Assembly: GCF_003315635.1 (NCBI RefSeq)
Contig: NZ_PDCG01000001.1
Coordinates: 124,001-188,000 of the forward strand
Reading direction: 5' to 3'
Length of the DNA: 64,000 nucleotides
DNA from: Bifidobacterium aemilianum
GTDB lineage: Bacteria > Actinomycetota > Actinomycetes > Actinomycetales > Bifidobacteriaceae
Under the pieces are notes generated by a model that was not told where the DNA came from, did no database searches, and worked only from the letters and a program-made list of their open reading frames with translations. This document shows, piece after piece, positions 8,363-17,088 of the stretch; the first letter of the stretch is position 1, and each line of letters opens with the position of its first letter. The position numbers were made by a program, and so were the translations under genes.

Positions 8363-9718
8363 ATGACTATTGCACAGCTATGGCACAGGAAGACGGCAAT
8401 TGAGCCCTTCGCCATCGAGCACGCGACTGTGGCTACCGGCGATGAGGATGGCCGCACCCTTGAGGATATGACCATTGTGGTGGGCACCGACGGACTGATC
8501 AGCCAGATTGGCCCAAGCCTCACCACCCATGTGGGGCCGGAATACCACCATGTGGATGCCATCGGCAAGACTGTCGCCCCCGGTCTGATCGACAGCCATG
8601 TCCATCTTTTCTCCGACGGCCGTCAGCTCAATCCCAAGTCCTCGACACCCCAGGGCCAGCGTAAGGTGGCGGCCTTCGCCCATTCGCCCATCGGCAAACC
8701 CTATATCGCCGCCAAGGCCAAGGAAAGCATCATGACCGAACTCAACTCGGGCGTGACCACCCTGCGTACCTTGGGAGACGTGGGCTATGAGGCGGTTGCC
8801 CTGCGGGACGCCATCAGGGCGGGCAGGCTGGTGGGACCACGGATACTGGCCTCGGGGCCGCTGCTGGCCATTCCCGAGGGGCACGGCGCCCCCCTGATCG
8901 CTCTGACGTCCTCCACCCCCGAGGAGGCCAGGCAGACAGCTGAGACCAACCTTGACCATGGGGTCAACGCCATCAAGATCGCGGCCACGGGCGGTGTGAC
9001 TGATTCCCAGGTCCCAGGTGAGGCCGGCAGCCCCCAGATGACACTTGAACAGATGCGTGCCATATGCGATGTGGCCCACGCCTCGGACATCATCGTGGCT
9101 GCCCACGCCCAAAGTCCGGAGGGGGTCAAGCGTGCCCTGAAGGCTGGTGTCGACACCATCGAGCATGGATCGGCCATGGACGATGAGATCATCGACCTCT
9201 TCCTGCACAACCCCAACTCCCTACGGGGCTGGTCGGCCCTGAACCCGACCCTGTCGGCGGGCTTGCCCATGCTCAAGTTCCCCCGAGAGATCACCAACAT
9301 CACAGAGGTCCAGTACAACAACGCCCACGATGTGGCCCTCAACATGGTGTCCGGGGCCAAGGATGCCCATGCCAACGGTATCCCGGTGGGCGTCGGCATC
9401 GACTCGGCCATGACCATGGTTACCCAGTACGCCACCTGGCGCGAGTTGGAACTCCTGGTCAAGTATGCCGACTTCACGCCAGCCCAGGCCTTCAACGCCG
9501 CCACCCAGGTCAATGCCAGGATCCTTGGCGTCGATCAGGAGACGGGTTCCATCGAGGTGGGTAAGGCAGCCGATCTGCTGGTTCTGGATGACGACCCGGC
9601 CAGGAACCTCCACACGCTCAAGCAGCCCAAGCTGGTCTTTGCGGCCGGCCACCCCATCTGGCACCCCCACGTCACCCGCTTCGACGAAATCGACAGCCTC
9701 CTGGACCAGACCATCTGA
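8363..9718 (+). CDS. Amidohydrolase family protein
   Basis: Metal-dependent TIM-barrel hydrolase of the imidazolonepropionase/prolidase-like branch, 451 residues. Ligand motifs are visible: APGLIDSHVHL (the HxH of strand 1), VAAHAQS and DTIEHGS (His of strands 5 and 6), and GVGIDSAM where the catalytic Asp of strand 8 sits. The Lys in NAIKIAATGG may be the bridging residue. The C-terminal ADLLVLDDDPARN closes the small beta domain. The substrate is unknown; cyclic amides or aryl-dipeptides are possible. ATG 8363 is chosen over GTG 8357 because AAAGGAG ends on that GTG. No signal peptide. Monocistronic, convergent with fruG. Confidence 0.85.
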   Translation: MTIAQLWHRKTAIEPFAIEHATVATGDEDGRTLEDMTIVVGTDGLISQIGPSLTTHVGPEYHHVDAIGKTVAPGLIDSHVHLFSDGRQLNPKSSTPQGQRKVAAFAHSPIGKPYIAAKAKESIMTELNSGVTTLRTLGDVGYEAVALRDAIRAGRLVGPRILASGPLLAIPEGHGAPLIALTSSTPEEARQTAETNLDHGVNAIKIAATGGVTDSQVPGEAGSPQMTLEQMRAICDVAHASDIIVAAHAQSPEGVKRALKAGVDTIEHGSAMDDEIIDLFLHNPNSLRGWSALNPTLSAGLPMLKFPREITNITEVQYNNAHDVALNMVSGAKDAHANGIPVGVGIDSAMTMVTQYATWRELELLVKYADFTPAQAFNAATQVNARILGVDQETGSIEVGKAADLLVLDDDPARNLHTLKQPKLVFAAGHPIWHPHVTRFDEIDSLLDQTI

Positions 9719-9811
9719 CACCAGCCGAAGCTTGCATGACAGGCCAGGCCTTGACCACTTGACCATAAGCTGTATCTACGTCTGCTTCCATGCGCCCCTA
9801 GCCATGTGGGC

Positions 9812-9864
9812 ATATGGCAAGGACCCCGTCACCGGCACAGCCGGAAACGGGGTCCTTGCCATAT
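9812..9864. terminator. Long bidirectional terminator
   Basis: Two perfect 18-base arms (9812-9829 and 9847-9864) flank a 17-base loop that itself contains CCGG twice. It sits between the convergent amidohydrolase and fruG genes and ends in ATAT on either strand, so it can serve both. Confidence 0.8.
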
Positions 9865-9931
9865 CAGGAGGGATAGGATGGCCGCAAGACAGCTTATTCG
9901 GTACAAGCGGGAAGAGCCCTACACCACTGCC

Positions 9932-10954
9932 CTATTCCTTCTCGTTGATGGCGGTCACCGCCCGCTGGAGCACCACGAAGACCAGGATCATCATGCCGAC
10001 CACGATGGTGGTCCACTCGGCGGGCACACCGAAGTCCGAGGTCAGGGGGTCGATGGTCGAGCGGACCATGGCACCGACCACAGAGCCCAGCACGTAGCCA
10101 AAGCCGCCGGTGACCAGGGTGCCACCGATGACCACTGAGGCCACAGCGTCCAGCTCCCAGCCCACACCCACCGTGTTCTTGGCCGAACCTATGTTGGCCG
10201 TATAGACGATGGAGGCCAGGGAGGCCAGGGTCGCCGAGGTGAAGTAGATCAGGTACTGGGTACGCTTGACCGGCAGGCCCATGAGCTCAGCCGAGGAGAC
10301 GGAGCCACCGATGGCGTAGATGGTACGTCCGGTCCGGGTCTTATGGAGGAGCATGTAGCCAAAGACAACCACGAGGATGGCGATGATGACACCCACATTG
10401 ATGGAGAAGTCATTGGAGATCTTGGGATTGTCGATGATCTTGATCTCATCCGAGATCCAGTGGAAGTTGTTGTTCTGGGGCAGAGTCAGGGAATCGGTCG
10501 AGATGATCGAAGCGACGCCTCGGGCCAGGAACATGGTGGAGAGGGTGGCGATGAAGGGCTGCATGTTGAACTCTTCGATCAGGGTGCCGGCCAGAAGCCC
10601 GAAGGCCATACCGATCAGCAGCATGACGACTATGGCAAGGGGCGCAGGAACGCCGGCCATGGTCATCTTGACACCCACGACAGCAGTGATGGCCACGATG
10701 GCGCCGACACTCAGATCAATGCCGCCGGTCAGGACCGGCAGGGTCATGGCCACAGCCAGGATGACCAGATAGGCGTGGTCGATCAGGAGCGAGGAGAAGA
10801 ACCCCAGGCGGGCATAGGTGCCGAAGAGGGCCTGGCCCATGATCAGCATGAGGATGAAGATGACGACGGCCGCGATGGTCGGAATCATCTGTGGATCGAT
10901 CCGGTGGAAGCTCTTGGCCTTCACCTTGATGGCCTGTGCTTGTGCGCTGCTCAT
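9932..10954 (-). CDS. fruG: Sugar ABC transporter permease, FruG-like
   Basis: Inner-membrane permease of the RbsC/YjfF family, 340 residues with about nine to ten hydrophobic helices. The family signature VLTGGIDLSVGAIVAI and GGTLVTGGFGYVLGS (the loop that meets the ATPase) are present. The best match by context is the second permease of the bifidobacterial fructose importer FruEKFG: gene order K-F-G is kept. The start overlaps the fruF stop by four bases, so the two permeases are translationally coupled. Function depends on an ATPase, which is broken here. Confidence 0.75.
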   Translation of the reverse strand: MSSAQAQAIKVKAKSFHRIDPQMIPTIAAVVIFILMLIMGQALFGTYARLGFFSSLLIDHAYLVILAVAMTLPVLTGGIDLSVGAIVAITAVVGVKMTMAGVPAPLAIVVMLLIGMAFGLLAGTLIEEFNMQPFIATLSTMFLARGVASIISTDSLTLPQNNNFHWISDEIKIIDNPKISNDFSINVGVIIAILVVVFGYMLLHKTRTGRTIYAIGGSVSSAELMGLPVKRTQYLIYFTSATLASLASIVYTANIGSAKNTVGVGWELDAVASVVIGGTLVTGGFGYVLGSVVGAMVRSTIDPLTSDFGVPAEWTTIVVGMMILVFVVLQRAVTAINEKE

Positions 10955-12027
10955 GCGGTCACCGCCTTAGCTTGTTCCTTGAGTGTCCTTCTACGTTTCA
11001 TCTCGGCGCCCAGGTTGTGGATCTTGGGGGCCTGCATGACGCAGATGACGATGACCACTGCGGCGAAGAAGGCCGGTGTCGCGGCTGAATCAATGCCCAG
11101 GGTAATGATGGTCTTGCGAATCATGGCAATGATGATGGCACCCAGGGCGCTGCCGGTGAGCGAGAACTTGCCACCCAGCAGGGAGGTGCCGCCGATGACC
11201 ACGGCGAGGATGGCGTACATCTCCAAGTCCTGACCGGTCTTGACCACATCAACCCTCATGACGGATGCGGTGGCGAAGAGGCCGGCGACCGCAGCCAGCA
11301 GGCCGGAGATCGCGTAAACCATGAAGAGGATCTTCTTGGGCTTGATGCCTGTCATACGGCTGGCCTCGGGATTGATGCCCACGGACTCGATCATCATGCC
11401 CATGGCTGTCTTGCGGGTGATCAGGCCAACCAGGCCGACGATGACGAGGGCGATGATGAAGTTGGCGGGAATTCCCAGGATGAACCCGTTGGCCATCCAG
11501 CGCAGCGGCGCGCCACCTTGAATGGAGGAGGCATCGGTGTTCTGCCCCGAGGTGATGACCTTGGCCAGGCCACGCCCTGCCAACATCATGATCAGTGTGG
11601 TGATGAAGGGCTGGAGTCCCAGGATGGAGACCAGGGCGCCAGAGATGGAGCCGATGACCAGACCGATCAGGAGCGACAGGAGGATGGCGACCCAGACATT
11701 GATGCCGGAAACGAGCATCTGCATGGCTGCGGCACCCGAGACCGCCATGACCGAACCGACCGACAGGTCGATGCCAGCCGTGGAGATGACCAGGGTCATG
11801 CCCGTGGCGATCATCAGATACCTGGCCGACTCCTGAAGCATGGTGATCAGCGGACCGGAAAGGCCGCCGGTGTTGGTGTTCCAGGTGAGCCTAAGGAACC
11901 CGTGATCGAAGATGGTGCAGATGACGATCAGGGCCATGAGCGCCACGACCGACCAGGTCAGGTTGGACGAGAGCAGCTTCCTGACGGTGCTGTCCTCATC
12001 GCTGCGTTGCTTCTGCTCAGCCATCAT
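10951..12027 (-). CDS. fruF: Sugar ABC transporter permease, FruF-like
   Basis: Partner permease to the adjacent gene, 358 residues, RbsC family. A hydrophilic N-terminus of about 25 residues precedes the first helix. Signature stretches are [17 protein letters not shown] and [19 protein letters not shown]. The frame looks intact. AAGGAGG precedes two adjacent ATG codons (12027, 12024), and the first overlaps the stop of the fruK remnant. With fruK truncated and no binding-protein gene (fruE) in sight, this permease pair may be an orphan unless a partner ATPase is encoded elsewhere. Confidence 0.75.
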   Translation of the reverse strand: MMAEQKQRSDEDSTVRKLLSSNLTWSVVALMALIVICTIFDHGFLRLTWNTNTGGLSGPLITMLQESARYLMIATGMTLVISTAGIDLSVGSVMAVSGAAAMQMLVSGINVWVAILLSLLIGLVIGSISGALVSILGLQPFITTLIMMLAGRGLAKVITSGQNTDASSIQGGAPLRWMANGFILGIPANFIIALVIVGLVGLITRKTAMGMMIESVGINPEASRMTGIKPKKILFMVYAISGLLAAVAGLFATASVMRVDVVKTGQDLEMYAILAVVIGGTSLLGGKFSLTGSALGAIIIAMIRKTIITLGIDSAATPAFFAAVVIVICVMQAPKIHNLGAEMKRRRTLKEQAKAVTA

Positions 12028-12501
12028 GCCTCCTTTCCTGTCTGCTGGCCGGCCCTTGCCGCGGACCCGCCCTTGCTGGCCGACTCAGCCGAGCCGGTGC
12101 CAACCTTGGTATTGGCGATCATGCTGACGATGGTCTCCTGGGAGACGGTGTCGTCGTTGGCGATCTCACCGATCTCATGACGGTCCTTGAGGACCTCGAT
12201 GTCGTCGGAGAGCCGGATGACCTCGTCAAGTTCGGAGGAGATGAAGACCACGCCCATGCCTTGCTGGGCCAGGTCCAGCACGGTCTGCTGAATCTCGGCC
12301 TTGGCTCCGATGTCGATGCCTCGGGTGGGCTCGTCCAGGATCAGCAGTTTGGGATTGGTGGCCAGCCAGCGGGCGATCAGCACTTTCTGCTGGTTGCCGC
12401 CGGACAGGTTCTTGATCAGCCGGTCGGACGTTGAGCTCCTTGATGTACTTGTCGACGATCAGGTCGGCTTCCTTCTTGGGATGGGTTTGAACATGCCCCT
12501 G
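12024..12501 (-). pseudogene. fruK: fruK remnant: C-terminal part of a sugar ABC transporter ATPase
   Basis: Only the last third of a two-domain RbsA/FruK-type ATPase remains. [17 protein letters not shown] (part of the second ATPase domain) is read in one frame. The signature [13 protein letters not shown], Walker [15 protein letters not shown] and the H-loop region continue in another frame, so there is a frameshift near 12430. Everything upstream (both Walker A motifs and the first ATPase domain, about 350 residues) is missing and replaced by a response-regulator fragment. A functional FruK is about 510 residues. The fragment cannot power transport. Confidence 0.8.
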
Positions 12502-12756
12502 CATGATGATGGGGATGTCGGATTGGGCCCTGACCGTCTTGGCGACCTCTATGCCATCCATGCCGGGCAGCATGACATCCAGCAGTATGAGGTCAGGCAT
12601 GACGGTGGGAACCATCTGCACGGCCCTGAGTCCGTCCAGACACACCAGGGTGCGAAAGCCATCGTTCTCCAAGACGATGGACAGCATCTCCCCCAAGGCC
12701 TGGTCATCATCCACGACGAGAATGGTCTTGGTCTCCTGTGACGCCTTGTCGTTCAT
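12502..12756 (-). pseudogene. N-terminal fragment of an MtrA-like response regulator
   Basis: The first 85 codons of an OmpR-family receiver domain are intact. TILVVDDDQA carries the acidic pocket, LILLDVMLPGMDG carries the phospho-acceptor Asp60, and the fragment stops at DIPIIM, where family members continue with LTA and then the conserved Lys and the DNA-binding domain. From there the frame runs straight into fruK sequence and ends at 12226 in meaningless residues. The start is ATG 12756 behind AAAGGGA. It resembles MtrA of the actinobacterial MtrAB system. It is a gene fragment created by a deletion or rearrangement, or an assembly fault. Confidence 0.75.
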
Positions 12757-12898
12757 GCACTCATCCCTTTGACCATAGGCCGCTTCGGTGCGGCCATTCA
12801 ACTCCTATGCTGTTGGTCTTCTCCACTGGGCACGATTATAGCCACGCCACAGTCCCACCGACTACTCGGAGGCATGAGGGAAAACATTGCCCCTGTCC

Positions 12899-14293
12899 TC
12901 AGCCCTCACCTGCGGCCGAGGCTGAGTCACTGCCCTTCTGGCCAAGGATCTCCCTGATTCTGTTCAATCTGGGAGCCAGCTCATGCTCGTAACCCCGGTC
13001 GTTGGGCTGGTAGTAGCGATGTCCGACCAGCTCATCGGGCATGTACTGCTGCTGGGCTACGGCGCCGGGGGCATCATGGGCATACTGGTAGCCCTCATGG
13101 TTGCCCCACTGTTTCATGAGCTTGGTCGGGGCATTGCGCAGGTGGAGGGGAACCTGACCTATGCGGCCGGCATCCACGTCCGCAAGGGCCTCGTTGATGG
13201 CCATATAGGAAGCATTGGACTTGGGGGCGGTGGCCACGGCGATGACAGCCTCGGACAGGATGATCCTTGCCTCCGGCATACCTACCATGGCGACGGCCTG
13301 CGCGGCGGCAACCGTGACCTGTAGGATCTGCGGGGCAGCCATGCCGACCTCCTCGGCGGCGGCAATCATGATGCGCCGGGCAATGAAGCGCGGATCCTCA
13401 CCGGCCCTGAGCATCCGGGCCAGATAATGCAGGGAGGCATCCACATCGGAACCCCGCATGGATTTGATGAAGGCCGAGGCCACATCGTAATGGTCATCCC
13501 CATCCTTGTCGTAGCGGACGGTGGCCGCATCCATGACCGTGGAGACGACTTCGGGGGTGATGATGGGTTTGCGAGCGCCCTTCTTGCGCGCCTGGTCACC
13601 GGTGACGGCACCGGCCGCGGCCTCCAGAATGGTCAGGGACTTACGGCCATCGCCACCGGCCATGCGGATGATCTCATCCACGGCCGCATCCTCGATCCTG
13701 ACCTCGCCCTTGAGCCCTTGGGATTCAGCCACGGCCCGCTCTATGAGGATCTTCAGGTCCTCGGGTTCCAGGGATTCGAGCTTGACCACGACGGAGCGGC
13801 TGAGCAGGGGCGAGATGACGGAGAAACTGGGATTCTCGGTGGTCGCCGCGATGAAGGTCACGTCACGGTTCTCGACGCTGGGCAGGAGTGCGTCCTGCTG
13901 GGATTTGGAGAAGCGGTGGACCTCGTCTATGAACAGGACGGTCTCCTTGTCCTGGGCGACCAGGCGTTCATGGGCCCGCTCCAGCACCGCCCGCACGTCC
14001 TTGACACCGGAGGTCACAGCCGACAGCTCCTCGAAGTAGCGGCCGGACTGCTGGGCGACGATATAGGCCAAGGTGGTCTTGCCAACGCCGGGAGGGCCAA
14101 AAAGAATGATGGATGAGGGCGCGGTGAGCGACCCTTTGGATGCCGGATTGGCCAGCCTGCGCAGGGGCGACCCCTCGACCAAGGCCTTGCCCTGACCCAG
14201 CACCTGGTCCAGGCTTCCCGGACGCATCCTCACCGCCAGAGGGCGGGTCATATCCTCCGGCACATCGCTGGCGCTGAACAAATCTTCGGTCAT
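12899..14293 (-). CDS. rarA: Replication-associated recombination protein A (AAA ATPase)
   Basis: Clamp-loader-like AAA+ ATPase (MgsA/RarA/WRNIP1 family) that acts at stalled replication forks. In the 464-residue version, Walker A GPPGVGKTT lies at about 66-74, Walker B FIDEVHRF at about 121-128, sensor 1 at ATTENPSF, and the C-terminal tetramerisation region follows GSDVDASLHYLARM. ATG 14293 is chosen: ATG 14314 and TTG 14323 lie beside or inside a LexA-type operator, and a TATACT -10 element sits only seven bases before ATG 14293. This suggests a leaderless, SOS-controlled message. Confidence 0.92.
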   Translation of the reverse strand: MTEDLFSASDVPEDMTRPLAVRMRPGSLDQVLGQGKALVEGSPLRRLANPASKGSLTAPSSIILFGPPGVGKTTLAYIVAQQSGRYFEELSAVTSGVKDVRAVLERAHERLVAQDKETVLFIDEVHRFSKSQQDALLPSVENRDVTFIAATTENPSFSVISPLLSRSVVVKLESLEPEDLKILIERAVAESQGLKGEVRIEDAAVDEIIRMAGGDGRKSLTILEAAAGAVTGDQARKKGARKPIITPEVVSTVMDAATVRYDKDGDDHYDVASAFIKSMRGSDVDASLHYLARMLRAGEDPRFIARRIMIAAAEEVGMAAPQILQVTVAAAQAVAMVGMPEARIILSEAVIAVATAPKSNASYMAINEALADVDAGRIGQVPLHLRNAPTKLMKQWGNHEGYQYAHDAPGAVAQQQYMPDELVGHRYYQPNDRGYEHELAPRLNRIREILGQKGSDSASAAGEG

Positions 14294-14300
14294 GCTATCA

Positions 14301-14331
14301 AGTATACCCCTCATATCGAACAAATGTTCGA
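14301..14331 (-). promoter_or_regulatory. LexA (SOS) operator and -10 element of rarA
   Basis: TCGAACA-AA-TGTTCGA at 14316-14331 is a symmetric 16-base box with seven-base arms and fits the actinobacterial SOS-box consensus. The reverse-strand TATACT at 14306-14301 lies immediately downstream, so LexA bound here would cover the -35 to -10 interval. Inference from sequence only. Confidence 0.75.
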
Positions 14332-14346
14332 ACTCTTGTGGCCGGC

Positions 14347-16911
14347 TTAGTCCCCAACCCCGTCAGGCTCAGAACCGTTCTCACCCACCCGGTAGTCGAA
14401 GAAGACCACCTCACCGCTCTCTTGGGTGGCCTCCAGGTCCACACTGCCGCTGATGGCCCAGTCATGGTCACCCTCGGCGTCGTCCACAATCTGCCTCACC
14501 CTCCAGGCATGGTCCTTGGTCTCCGGGGATTCGTCCAGCATGAAGAGTTCGGTGCTGCGGGCCCTGGCATCAATGTTGACGTACTCGTGGGCCTCATAGA
14601 AGTCATCCAGGGCCTCTTCCCACTCCCTAGGCCCATAGCCCCAGTCCTTGTCGAGGGTACCGAGCTGGTCGGGCCTGTCCTGGTCCATGAGCTCGATCCG
14701 CCGAAACATGGCGTTGCGGACCAGGACCCGCATGCCCCGGCGGTCCTCGACCAGGGCCGGGGCCGCTGCCGGGGCGGCGGTCGACAGGGCGCTATCGGCG
14801 GGTTTGCCGGCATCCTCCCACTCATCCACCAGGCTGGAATCGACGGACCTAACCACCAGGCGCAGCCAGGAGATGATGTCCTCCAACTGCTCGTTGCGCA
14901 TGTCCTCGGGAACGGTACGGGCTAGGGACCGGTAGGCGTCCGAGAGGTAACGCAGGAGCGTCCCCTCGGAACGTGCGATGCCATAGCGGGCGATGTAGCC
15001 GTTGAAGTCGCTGGCCGTCTCAACCATGTCCCTGAGCACGGATTTGGGCTTGAGCCAATAGTCGTTGGCCCAGGGCACGTCCTTGCGGTAGCGGTCGAAG
15101 GCCTCGGTCAGGAGCTCCTCCAGGGGCTTGGGGTAAGTGACCTCCTGGAGTCGCTCCATCCGATCCTCATACTCGACCCCCTCCTCCTTCATCTGGACCA
15201 TGGCCGCGTCCCTGGCCTGGCGTTGCTGGGCCTTGAGGACCTGCTTGGGGTCATCCAGGGTGGCTTCGACCATGGAGATGAGGTCCATGGAGTAGTTGTC
15301 GGATTCGGGGTCCAAAAGCTCCAGGGCCGCCAGGAGAAACGGTGACAGAGGCTGGTCCAGGGCAAAGTCGTCGGGCATGTCGACGGCCAGGAAGTAGTCT
15401 TCTTGCCCATCCTGCCCCTCCTCGACCTCTATGAATGCCGAATCCAGCATGGTCTCGAATATCTCATCTGCCCGCTGGTGCAGCTCCTCCTTCTGGTCGG
15501 AGGTCTGGGAGGAGTCGTCAATGAGCCGGTCCACACGGGCCCTGGCATCGCCGCCCTGGGCCACTTCGTTGAGGATCATGGCATGGCTGATCTTCATGTG
15601 GGGTCTCAGGGTCTCCGGAGCGGCCCCGATCAGCTTCTCGAAGCTGTTCTTATTCCAGGACACGAAGCCCTCCGGTGCCTTCTTGCGCTTGATCTTCTTG
15701 AGTTTCTTGGGGTCGTCACCGGCCTTGGCGATGGCACGGGCGTTCTCGATCTCGTATTCGGGAGCCTGGGCGACCACCAAGCCCTCGGTGTCAAAGCCCA
15801 TACGGCCCGCACGCCCCGCAATCTGGTGGAACTCTCGGGCCCGCAGCCGCCGCATCTTGCTACCGTCGAACTTGGTCAGGGCGGTCAGGACCACGGAGTG
15901 GATGGGCACATTGATGCCCACACCCAGGGTATCGGTGCCACAGATGACCGGTAGGAGGCCCTGCTGGGCCAGCTGCTCGACCAGCCGCCGGTATCTGGGC
16001 AGCATGCCGGCATGGTGGATGCCGACACCCGTGGAGAGGAGCCTGCGCAGTATCTTGCCGAAGGCAGTGGTGAAACGGCTGCCCCGCATGGCCTCAGTGA
16101 TGGCCTTGCGCTGCTCCTTGCTGGACACACCAGTGGAGGCCAGGGCCTGGGCGGTCTCCAGGGCGGCGTCCTGGGAGAAGTGGACCACATAAATCGGCGT
16201 GTCACCCTTGCCGAAGAGGAGTTCAACCGTGCCCGCCAGCTGTTTGTCCGTGTACTCGTAGCTGAGCGGGACGGGCCTGGGAGCATTGTCGATGATGTCC
16301 ACATCCGTGCCGGTCATATCCTCCAACTTGTCGGCTATGGCATCGACCGGGCCCAGGGTGGCGGACATGAGGAGGAACTGCGTCTGGGGCAGGGTTAGCA
16401 GAGGCACCTGCCAGGCCCAGCCACGTTCCGGGTCGCCGTAATAATGGAACTCGTCCATGGCCACGCAGCCCACGTCGGCCTGCCTGCCCTCACGCAGGGC
16501 CTGGTTGGCCAGGATCTCTGCGGTGCAGCAGATAATGGGGGCATCAGGGTTGATGCGGGAGTCACCGGTGATCATGCCGACCCGTTCACGCCCGAAGACC
16601 CCGACCAGGTCGAAGAACTTCTCCGAGACCAGGGCCTTGATCGGAGCCGTGTAGTAGGAGCGCCGGCCCGTGCACAAGGCCGCGAAATGCATGCCGAGGG
16701 CCACCAGGGACTTGCCTGAGCCCGTGGGCGTGTTGAGGATGACATGGTCTCCGGCCAGGAGGTCCATGATGGCCTCTTCCTGGTGGGGCCAGGGGTCGAT
16801 GCCCTTGCTGTCACGCACCCAGCCGAAGAAACGGTCGAAGATCTCGTCCGCCTCGATGTTTCTCGCCTCGGAGCCCAGGTCCGGCACCAATTCACCCAAT
16901 CCGTCAGTCAT
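14347..16911 (-). CDS. DEAD/DEAH-box helicase with DUF3516 (Ski2-like)
   Basis: Superfamily 2 helicase, 854 residues. Walker A TPTGSGKS is at 61-68, motif II DEFH at 153-156, motif III LMSATLG follows, and motif VI HQIAGRAGRMG is present. The C-terminal half (about 440-850) is the actinobacterial DUF3516 region, acidic and helical. It is presumably an RNA helicase acting in RNA turnover or ribosome assembly; the exact role in bacteria is not established. It is encoded upstream of and in the same direction as rarA, and its stop lies 15 bases from the LexA operator, so rarA has its own promoter. Confidence 0.88.
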   Translation of the reverse strand: MTDGLGELVPDLGSEARNIEADEIFDRFFGWVRDSKGIDPWPHQEEAIMDLLAGDHVILNTPTGSGKSLVALGMHFAALCTGRRSYYTAPIKALVSEKFFDLVGVFGRERVGMITGDSRINPDAPIICCTAEILANQALREGRQADVGCVAMDEFHYYGDPERGWAWQVPLLTLPQTQFLLMSATLGPVDAIADKLEDMTGTDVDIIDNAPRPVPLSYEYTDKQLAGTVELLFGKGDTPIYVVHFSQDAALETAQALASTGVSSKEQRKAITEAMRGSRFTTAFGKILRRLLSTGVGIHHAGMLPRYRRLVEQLAQQGLLPVICGTDTLGVGINVPIHSVVLTALTKFDGSKMRRLRAREFHQIAGRAGRMGFDTEGLVVAQAPEYEIENARAIAKAGDDPKKLKKIKRKKAPEGFVSWNKNSFEKLIGAAPETLRPHMKISHAMILNEVAQGGDARARVDRLIDDSSQTSDQKEELHQRADEIFETMLDSAFIEVEEGQDGQEDYFLAVDMPDDFALDQPLSPFLLAALELLDPESDNYSMDLISMVEATLDDPKQVLKAQQRQARDAAMVQMKEEGVEYEDRMERLQEVTYPKPLEELLTEAFDRYRKDVPWANDYWLKPKSVLRDMVETASDFNGYIARYGIARSEGTLLRYLSDAYRSLARTVPEDMRNEQLEDIISWLRLVVRSVDSSLVDEWEDAGKPADSALSTAAPAAAPALVEDRRGMRVLVRNAMFRRIELMDQDRPDQLGTLDKDWGYGPREWEEALDDFYEAHEYVNIDARARSTELFMLDESPETKDHAWRVRQIVDDAEGDHDWAISGSVDLEATQESGEVVFFDYRVGENGSEPDGVGD

Positions 16912-16980
16912 AGCCCCAGTCTAGCCGCCAGCGCCTACGGTCGACCCGCCCGGCCCATCCATAGCTCCCAACGCCAATGG

Positions 16981-17018
16981 GAAGACCGCCCTCGGCCGGA
17001 TGGCTGGGGGCGGTCTTC
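16981..17018 (-). terminator. Terminator downstream of gluD
   Basis: Ten-base perfect arms GAAGACCGCC (16981-16990) and its complement (17009-17018) enclose an 18-base loop. It lies between the gluD stop and the start of the helicase gene on the same strand, ending the glutamate operon. Confidence 0.65.
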
Positions 17019-17088
17019 ATCTGTCATAGCGCGAATTGCGGAGACGGACCATCAGGCAAACTGCTGGCCTGCCCGCCTGGACCCAGAC

